This document shows positions 57,913 through 64,000 of a stretch of DNA of 64,000 nt, piece by piece. Positions within the stretch are counted from its first letter, which is position 1, and each line of letters opens with the position of its first letter. The position numbers were made by a program, and so were the translations under genes. The notes under the pieces were generated by a model that was not told the origin of the DNA, made no database searches, and saw only the letters and a program-made list of their open reading frames with translations. Source of the DNA: Mycobacteroides chelonae (GTDB taxonomy: Bacteria; Actinomycetota; Actinomycetes; Mycobacteriales; Mycobacteriaceae); assembly GCF_016767715.1 (NCBI RefSeq), contig NZ_CP050145.1, positions 2,728,001-2,792,000 on the forward strand, given 5' to 3'.

Positions 57913-57977
57913 GGCTCCACATTAGACCGCGTGGGCAACTGGTGGGGGCGGATACGGGGCCTTAGACTGCGAGCACT

Positions 57978-58805
57978 ATGGCGAATCCGAGTGTGTCCCT
58001 GGCGGTGTGGGCAAGCGCGTGGCTGGCTGGCCGCGCGGCTCCCGACGACGTCATTGATGCTCTTATCGCTTGGGCGCCAAGACATTTGGTCACCGCATAC
58101 GACGCTGTCGCCGCCGGTCACACGGGACTTTCGTGGCCTGATATGGACGACAACGGCCCTATCGGCCTACTCCAGACGGTCCGTACCGCCACCGGCCAGC
58201 CACACGGTGTCCCCGATATCCATGTGATCCTGCCCGCTCCCGGCGACCCGCGCGGGCTGCCCGCCCATACCCAGTTCCAACGTGACGCGATGGAGGCCAG
58301 CGAGGCTATTGTGCTCAGCGACCGCCAAAACAACTCCACAGCAATAGGATTGGTTCCCGCTGTGGAGTATGACGAGGATCGCGATGAGACCGTTGGCCTA
58401 TCCTGGACCGTGTATTCGCTCCCCGCGCGAATCCCAGCGCAAGCCGGACCAGATCTTGGGGAAGCCGAATATCAACTACGCCAGGCAGTCCGGACCGCCA
58501 CAGCAACACTCAACCGCCTCGACAGGGTCGTGGACACCGCGGATGCCGACCCCCGCGCCCTGGTCGAAGAGGTGCTTTCCACGCTACGCGGGCATCGCCT
58601 GCCAGACTACGCGCCACACCGGGCGGTGCGCGTCCTGGATTCGGCCAACCAGGTCGAGGCCATAGCTACCGCGGCGGCCGAGGTCATGGAGTTGCCCGGC
58701 GCCCTCGATGACGGCGCGGTCGCCGATGTGCTGCGCCCCCTCGTGATCCTGGTGCGTGAGGCGCGGATGGCAGCCGCAGCCGCCATCATCGAAGGCGCGC
58801 GTTAA
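57978..58805 (+). CDS. Conserved mycobacterial protein of unknown function (Rv1486c-like)
   Basis: A 275-residue soluble protein, Ala-rich and helical, with no domain I recognise. '[33 protein letters not shown]' and '[45 protein letters not shown]' are its most regular parts. TAGACT (57963-57968) 9 nt before ATG 57978 suggests a leaderless mRNA. Position between nfeD and hemH matches Rv1486c. It overlaps convergent hemH by 4 bp. Confidence 0.82.
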   Translation: MANPSVSLAVWASAWLAGRAAPDDVIDALIAWAPRHLVTAYDAVAAGHTGLSWPDMDDNGPIGLLQTVRTATGQPHGVPDIHVILPAPGDPRGLPAHTQFQRDAMEASEAIVLSDRQNNSTAIGLVPAVEYDEDRDETVGLSWTVYSLPARIPAQAGPDLGEAEYQLRQAVRTATATLNRLDRVVDTADADPRALVEEVLSTLRGHRLPDYAPHRAVRVLDSANQVEAIATAAAEVMELPGALDDGAVADVLRPLVILVREARMAAAAAIIEGAR

Positions 58806-59824
58806 ACATCCTGGCGACCGCAGTGCAGCGGTGAACACGGGGCGCCATTCACGCTGAACCCGCATCCGGGGACCGGGTTCGCTCCGGCCACACGCCGCGG
58901 CGGCGTGCCGTCCGCAACCTCTGCGATCAAGTCGACCGCCATCCGCGCGAATCGCTCGTCCGCACCCGGTGTCGCCGCACGCACGAATTCGATGTCATGT
59001 TCGGCCGCATACTCACGCGCCTCGTTGTCCAAGTCCCACACCACCTCCAGATGGTCCGAGACAAACCCGATGGGCGATACCACGACGGAGCGAATGCCCC
59101 GATCTTTCAGTGCTGCAAGATGATCGACGATGTCGGGTTCGAGCCACGGCACCTGGGGTGGGCCGGAGCGAGACTGCCACACCACATCGTAATCCTGGTA
59201 GCCGGCCGCCTCGGCAACCAGCTCGGCAAGGTAGCGCACCTGTCGGCTGTACAAGTCGGGGCCGTGCCGCTGGTCGGCAGCGATGGGGATGGAATGCGCG
59301 GTGAACACCAGCCGGGGTGCCTCCCGCATCCCCGACACCGCGGCGGTCACCCCTTCTGCGTACAGCTGCACCAACGCGGGGTGGTCGAAATACTGACGAA
59401 GCTTGACCAGCTCGGGTGCTCCATCGCCCACCGCCGCCCGGGCGCGCGCAATGTCTTCTACGTATTGGGTGCATCCCGAGTAACCGCCCCAGGCAGAGGT
59501 CGTGAAGACCGCTGCCCGCCGAACGCCTTTGTCGCGCATGTCGGCAACGGTTTCTTCCACCATGGGGTGCCAGTTGCGGTTGCCGAAGAACACCGGCAGT
59601 GGGCGTCCGCTCAGTTCCAGCTGGCGCGAGATCTCAGCGATCAGGGCACGATTGATGCCATTGATCGGTGAGACACCGCCGAAATGGTAGTAATGCTCGG
59701 CCACCTCGTCGAGACGTTCCGGCGGAACGCCGCGACCGCGGGTGACGTTTTCCAGAAACGGCCGAACCTCCTGCGGCCCCTCAGGCCCCCCGAAGGACAG
59801 CAGAAGCACCGCGTCAAAAAGCAT
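58802..59824 (-). CDS. hemH: Ferrochelatase (actinobacterial, coproporphyrin type)
   Basis: A 340-residue metal chelatase. '[27 protein letters not shown]' opens the fold; '[13 protein letters not shown]' contains the catalytic His, and '[16 protein letters not shown]' follows. The C-terminus '[22 protein letters not shown]' supplies three of the four cysteines of the [2Fe-2S] cluster seen in actinobacterial enzymes. In actinobacteria this enzyme inserts iron into coproporphyrin III. ATG 59824 follows inhA by 10 bp. Rv1485 equivalent. Confidence 0.95.
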   Translation of the reverse strand: MLFDAVLLLSFGGPEGPQEVRPFLENVTRGRGVPPERLDEVAEHYYHFGGVSPINGINRALIAEISRQLELSGRPLPVFFGNRNWHPMVEETVADMRDKGVRRAAVFTTSAWGGYSGCTQYVEDIARARAAVGDGAPELVKLRQYFDHPALVQLYAEGVTAAVSGMREAPRLVFTAHSIPIAADQRHGPDLYSRQVRYLAELVAEAAGYQDYDVVWQSRSGPPQVPWLEPDIVDHLAALKDRGIRSVVVSPIGFVSDHLEVVWDLDNEAREYAAEHDIEFVRAATPGADERFARMAVDLIAEVADGTPPRRVAGANPVPGCGFSVNGAPCSPLHCGRQDV

Positions 59825-59834
59825 GGGTGTGTCC

Positions 59835-60644
59835 CTAGAGCAGCTGGGTGTGCGCGCCGCCGTCAGCAAAGATGATGTCGCCGGTGGTGGCGGGCAGCCA
59901 GTCTGAGAGCAGGGCACACACGGTCTTGGCGACCGGTGTCGGGTCCTTCATGTCCCAGCCGATCGGAGCACGCTGGTCCCAGCCATCCTCGAGCACACTC
60001 ATCTGCTGGCCGGCCTCCTCGCCCAGCGCACCGCCGACGATCGCGCTCATGGCCAGCGTCCGGATGGGACCGGCGGCAACCAGATTCGAGCGAATACCGG
60101 CCGCACCGGCCTCACGCGCGACGAACCGGTTTACCGATTCCAGTGCGCTCTTGGCCACGGTCATCCAGTTGTAGAACGGCATCGCGCGGGTCGGGTCGAA
60201 GTCCATGCCTACGATGCTGCCGCCCGGGTTCATGATGGGCAGCACAGCCTTGGCCAGCGAGGCATACGAGAACGCCGAGATGTGAAATCCCTTGGCCACA
60301 TCCTCGAACGGAGCCTCGAAGAACGGGTTCAGCCCCATGCCGGTCTGCGGCATGAAACCGATGGAGTGCACCACGCCGTCCAGCTTGTTGCCCTCTCCGA
60401 TCACCTCGGTGACCCGCTCGGCAAGGCTGTCCAGGTGCTTCTCATCCTGCACATTGAGCTCCAGCAGCGGCGCGGGCTCGGGCAGGCGCTGGGTGATGCG
60501 CTCGATGAGACGCAACCGGTCGAATCCGGTGAGCACCAGCTGTGCGCCCTGCTCCTGCGCGACCTTCGCGATGTGGAACGCGATCGACGAATCGGTGATG
60601 ATGCCCGTCACCAGGATCCGCTTGCCCTCAAGTAGTCCTGCCAC
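59835..60644 (-). CDS. inhA: Enoyl-[acyl-carrier-protein] reductase (NADH), FAS-II
   Basis: A 269-residue SDR, the isoniazid-NAD and ethionamide-NAD target in mycolic acid elongation. '[37 protein letters not shown]' is the NADH site; '[13 protein letters not shown]' has the wild-type Ser94 context; catalytic Tyr158/Lys165 lie in '[15 protein letters not shown]'. GTG 60644 has AAGGAG 5 nt upstream and gives exactly the M. tuberculosis length. Co-transcribed with fabG1 upstream (71-bp gap) and hemH downstream. Confidence 0.98.
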   Translation of the reverse strand: MAGLLEGKRILVTGIITDSSIAFHIAKVAQEQGAQLVLTGFDRLRLIERITQRLPEPAPLLELNVQDEKHLDSLAERVTEVIGEGNKLDGVVHSIGFMPQTGMGLNPFFEAPFEDVAKGFHISAFSYASLAKAVLPIMNPGGSIVGMDFDPTRAMPFYNWMTVAKSALESVNRFVAREAGAAGIRSNLVAAGPIRTLAMSAIVGGALGEEAGQQMSVLEDGWDQRAPIGWDMKDPTPVAKTVCALLSDWLPATTGDIIFADGGAHTQLL

Positions 60645-60715
60645 GATTCTCCTTAGGTAATTGCGATGCCCACGCTCGTCGCGCGGCCACACTGATCGAT
60701 GTCCGAAACGTCCTT

Positions 60716-61483
<768 letters not shown>

Positions 61484-61536
61484 TTAGACTTCTTCCTAAA
61501 CGACTGGCCCAAACGAGCCGCCGCGCGGACGCCGAC

Positions 61537-62547
61537 TCAGTTGGGCAGACGCCGGTTGATCACCAGCCCGACGAAGGCCGCCGCGAGCACCAACAGAGCA
61601 CCCAGACGCAACCATCCGACACTGGCATCGCCGCGGATGGTCTCGTACCCGATCTGCTGCTGCAGGTTGGCGTACACCTCCTTGAGCTGACCGAGCGTGG
61701 AGGCCGTATAGGTCTCTCCGCCCGACAACTTGGCCACCTTCTCCATCATGTCGGGGGCGTAGGGCACGTTCTGGCGCTGCCCGTTGATCTCGACATACCC
61801 GTCCTTGGTGCCGAACGCGATCGTCGAAATCGGCACCTGCTGATCCTTGGCGGTGCGCGCCGCCGTGTAGGCACCCTTGGGGTTATCCGGGTTCGACGGC
61901 ACCGTTTCCTTACCGTCGGACATCAACACGATGCGCGCGGGCGGTGGCTTGTCGCCGCCGCCGATGACCGCGCCCACTGTCGCGATGGCCTGCAGTGCCG
62001 TGAAGATGCCCTCACCCGTGGCGGTCCGATCCGCAAGCTGCAGGTTGTCCAACGCGTTGACGGTCGCGTCGCGGTTGGTGGTCGGCGAGACCAGCACCGT
62101 CGCGGTACCCGCGTACGCGATCAGACCCAGGTTGATGCCCGGGGTCAGGTTGCGGGCGAACTCCTTACCGGCTTCCTTCGCGGCCCCCAGACGGTTGGGG
62201 GCGACGTCGGTCGATTCCATGGACCGCGAGACGTCGATGACGAGCATCACCACGGCACGGTTCCGGGGAATCCGCACGTCATGGCTTGGCCCGGCGAGCG
62301 CGATGGTCAGCACCATCAGGCCCACCACCAGCAGCGCGGTGGCCGCGTGCCGCCAGGCGCGCGGACGTTTCGGGGCGACCGAATCCAGCAGCTCGGTGTT
62401 GGCGAATCGCAGCACCCGCTTCTCGCGCAGATACTGCGCAAACACATACAAACCGACCAGCGCGGCCACCAGCAGCAGGACCAGGAAGAACCACGGGTGG
62501 GTAAAGCCCGTGAGAGTCATCGGCCCGAAGAACGGCAGATCACTCAT
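61537..62547 (-). CDS. von Willebrand factor A-domain membrane protein (Rv1481-like)
   Basis: A 336-residue protein of BatA type: two N-terminal TM helices (about 18-36 and 67-87), a periplasmic vWA domain with the MIDAS motif 'DVSRSMES' and 'TATGEG', and a C-terminal TM (about 312-331). It works with the MoxR ATPase and DUF58 protein encoded upstream, a module thought to assemble or activate envelope or metal-containing complexes. ATGA overlap with the DUF58 gene. Confidence 0.92.
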   Translation of the reverse strand: MSDLPFFGPMTLTGFTHPWFFLVLLLVAALVGLYVFAQYLREKRVLRFANTELLDSVAPKRPRAWRHAATALLVVGLMVLTIALAGPSHDVRIPRNRAVVMLVIDVSRSMESTDVAPNRLGAAKEAGKEFARNLTPGINLGLIAYAGTATVLVSPTTNRDATVNALDNLQLADRTATGEGIFTALQAIATVGAVIGGGDKPPPARIVLMSDGKETVPSNPDNPKGAYTAARTAKDQQVPISTIAFGTKDGYVEINGQRQNVPYAPDMMEKVAKLSGGETYTASTLGQLKEVYANLQQQIGYETIRGDASVGWLRLGALLVLAAAFVGLVINRRLPN

Positions 62548-63515
62548 CGAGCCCCCGCTCCTGTCCCGGCGACCGCACCGCGGCGCTGTTGAGAGACGAA
62601 TCTCACGATGTCGTTGATCCAGTCACGGTCGGTCCGCAGACTCAAAAGCGGTGCACCGCAACGACGCAATGTGCGTGCCACCTCTTCATGATGCCTTGCC
62701 GCCGCCTGAGCGAAATCCCGGCGCAGGTTCTCGTCAATCCGATACTCCTTGGTGATGCCGGTCTCGGCGTCCTGCAGGAGCACCTCACCGACATCCGGAA
62801 GTTCCATGTCGCGCGGGTCCAGCACCTCGATGCCCAACACCTCGTGCCGGGCCCCGATGGCGCGCAGCGGCCGCATCCAGTTGATGGGGCCCAGGAAGTC
62901 GCTGATGACGACCGCCATGCCGCGGCGGCGCTCCGGGCGCCGCAGTGCGTCGATCGCCAGTGACAGATCGCCGCGGACACCCTGTGGCGCCTTCGGCATG
63001 GTGGCGATGCTGCGCAGGATGTCCTGCTCGTGGGCACGTCCGGACCGCGCCGGTAGCCGAACGATCTTGTCCCCGTTGGCGATCAGCGCGCCCAGCCGAT
63101 TTCCGCCACCGCTGTTCAGGAAGATGATGGCGGCCGCTGCCGCGACCGCGAGATCGCGCTTCTCACAGTTGGTCGTCCCGAAATCCAGGCTTGCCGACAT
63201 GTCGACCACCAGCCAGGTCTCCAGCTCGCGGTCCGCGATCATCTGGCGTACGTGCGGGCTCGTGGTTCGCGCGGTCACCGACCAATCCATCCGGCGCACG
63301 TCGTCACCGGGCTGATAGAGCCTGGACTCCCCCGGCTCCGATCCGGGACCGGGAATCAGCCCGAGGTGGTTGCCGTGCAGCACCCCGTCAAGCTTGCGGC
63401 GGATCTTCAGTTCCAAGGTCCGCAGCGCTGCCGAGAGCTGCGGATCACGGATCTCACCCCGACGCAGGGACGGGATGTCTACCGGCCGGGCGCTGCCCGG
63501 ACTGGGTGTGCTCAC
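62544..63515 (-). CDS. DUF58 domain protein (Rv1480-like)
   Basis: A 323-residue soluble protein with the DUF58 signature '[65 protein letters not shown]' and a vWA-like fold following ('[14 protein letters not shown]'). It overlaps moxR1 and the vWA gene by 4 bp on each side, so the three are translationally coupled. MoxR-associated proteins act as chaperone partners; the target is unknown. Confidence 0.92.
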   Translation of the reverse strand: MSTPSPGSARPVDIPSLRRGEIRDPQLSAALRTLELKIRRKLDGVLHGNHLGLIPGPGSEPGESRLYQPGDDVRRMDWSVTARTTSPHVRQMIADRELETWLVVDMSASLDFGTTNCEKRDLAVAAAAAIIFLNSGGGNRLGALIANGDKIVRLPARSGRAHEQDILRSIATMPKAPQGVRGDLSLAIDALRRPERRRGMAVVISDFLGPINWMRPLRAIGARHEVLGIEVLDPRDMELPDVGEVLLQDAETGITKEYRIDENLRRDFAQAAARHHEEVARTLRRCGAPLLSLRTDRDWINDIVRFVSQQRRGAVAGTGAGAR

Positions 63516-64000
63516 CTGGGCGCGGCGTTATGGGCTGCCGGGGCCGGGCCGTTCGTCCCGACCATCGCCGGCGGCACCGAATGCCCTTGCTGCGGCACGG
63601 CATTCACCTGCGGCAGGCCCACCGTCTGCAGAATCCGGTTGATGGCGGTGTCGGCGGAAACCTCGTCGGCGAGTGCGTCGTAGCTCATTACCAGGCGGTG
63701 ACGCAGCACATCCGGGATGACCTCGATAACGTCCTGCGGGATCACGTAGTCGCGTCCACGAACCAGCGCCAGCGCCCGGGCCGACGCGATGATGCCCAGC
63801 GACGCACGGGGACTGGCGCCGTAGGAGATCCAGTTGGCGACATCGCCCAGCCCGAACTGCGCCGGGTTGCGGGTGGCCGAGATAACCCGAACCACGTAGT
63901 CGACCAGGGCGTGGTGCACGAAGTTGTTGGCGGCCAGATCCTGAAGGCGCAGCAGTGCCTCCGCGGACAGGATCTGCTTAGGCTCCGGCGGCGTGACACC
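63512..64000 (-). CDS. moxR1: MoxR-family AAA+ ATPase, C-terminal part (partial)
   Basis: The gene runs out of the window at 64000; 162 codons of its 3' part are present. 'GDVANWISYGASPRASLGIIASARALALVRGRDYVIPQDVIEVIPDVLRHRLVMSYDALAD' is the lid/sensor-2 region typical of MoxR ATPases. The Walker motifs lie outside. It overlaps the DUF58 gene by 4 bp. Rv1479 equivalent. Confidence 0.93.
   Translation of the reverse strand, partial: GVTPPEPKQILSAEALLRLQDLAANNFVHHALVDYVVRVISATRNPAQFGLGDVANWISYGASPRASLGIIASARALALVRGRDYVIPQDVIEVIPDVLRHRLVMSYDALADEVSADTAINRILQTVGLPQVNAVPQQGHSVPPAMVGTNGPAPAAHNAAPR

Overview
The window is high-GC actinobacterial DNA and reads as a chromosome segment of a rapidly growing mycobacterium. 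The Mycobacteroides abscessus/chelonae group is my best guess; the genus is firm, the species is not. The gene order mirrors, in inverted orientation, the M. tuberculosis stretch Rv1479 to Rv1596: moxR1-DUF58-vWA-mabA-inhA-hemH at the right end; slipin/NfeD, mutAB-meaB, ileS, dinX, ansA, lspA, rluD, dnaE1, ilvA and glgX in the middle; and the biotin and NAD clusters at the left.

Left third (1-24 kb). The tail of a NitT/TauT-type ABC importer (ATPase end, permease, binding lipoprotein) meets the NAD de novo operon nadA-nadB-nadC. A divergent Nudix-type repressor gene (nrtR) shares a perfect inverted repeat with that operon. A Rv1592c-type lipase, a TetR/FAD-monooxygenase pair, a low-complexity exported protein and a LysR/mqo pair follow. 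The biotin locus contains bioB with its auxiliary-protein gene bsaP and a DUF2567 membrane gene, the repressor gene bioQ, then bioF-bioD and bioA. Two identical BioQ operators sit before bioB/bioQ and before bioF. An acyltransferase-3 gene and glgX/treX close this part.

Middle third (24-45 kb). This holds ilvA (TTG start), a Rv1558-type deazaflavin enzyme, small membrane genes behind a palindromic promoter, a DUF5313 gene with a structured leader, an ArsR regulator, dnaE1, a decayed monooxygenase relic, rarD-rluD-lspA, ansA, dinX, a methyltransferase, ileS with an unmistakable T-box leader, an MFS/LysR pair, and a nucleotidyltransferase facing a DnaQ-like exonuclease.

Right third (45-64 kb). 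The mutA-mutB-meaB operon makes and protects methylmalonyl-CoA mutase. A DedA-like gene and two tandem DoxX-like genes come next. The most interesting locus is 52.3-56.3 kb on the minus strand: a strong promoter, an M-box (Mg2+) riboswitch, a possible leader ORF inside a branched RNA structure, a 45-aa protein, two strong hairpins, a soluble PRC/MgtE-N/CBS protein without membrane segments, an NRAMP protein whose metal site carries the substitutions of Mg2+-transporting NRMTs, and a second small protein paralogous to the first. I read this as a Mg2+ homeostasis operon in which RNA sensing, a cytosolic Mg2+-binding module and an NRMT transporter are combined, flanked by a small-protein family I do not recognise. 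The window ends in slipin/NfeD, hemH, inhA, mabA and the MoxR-DUF58-vWA cluster.
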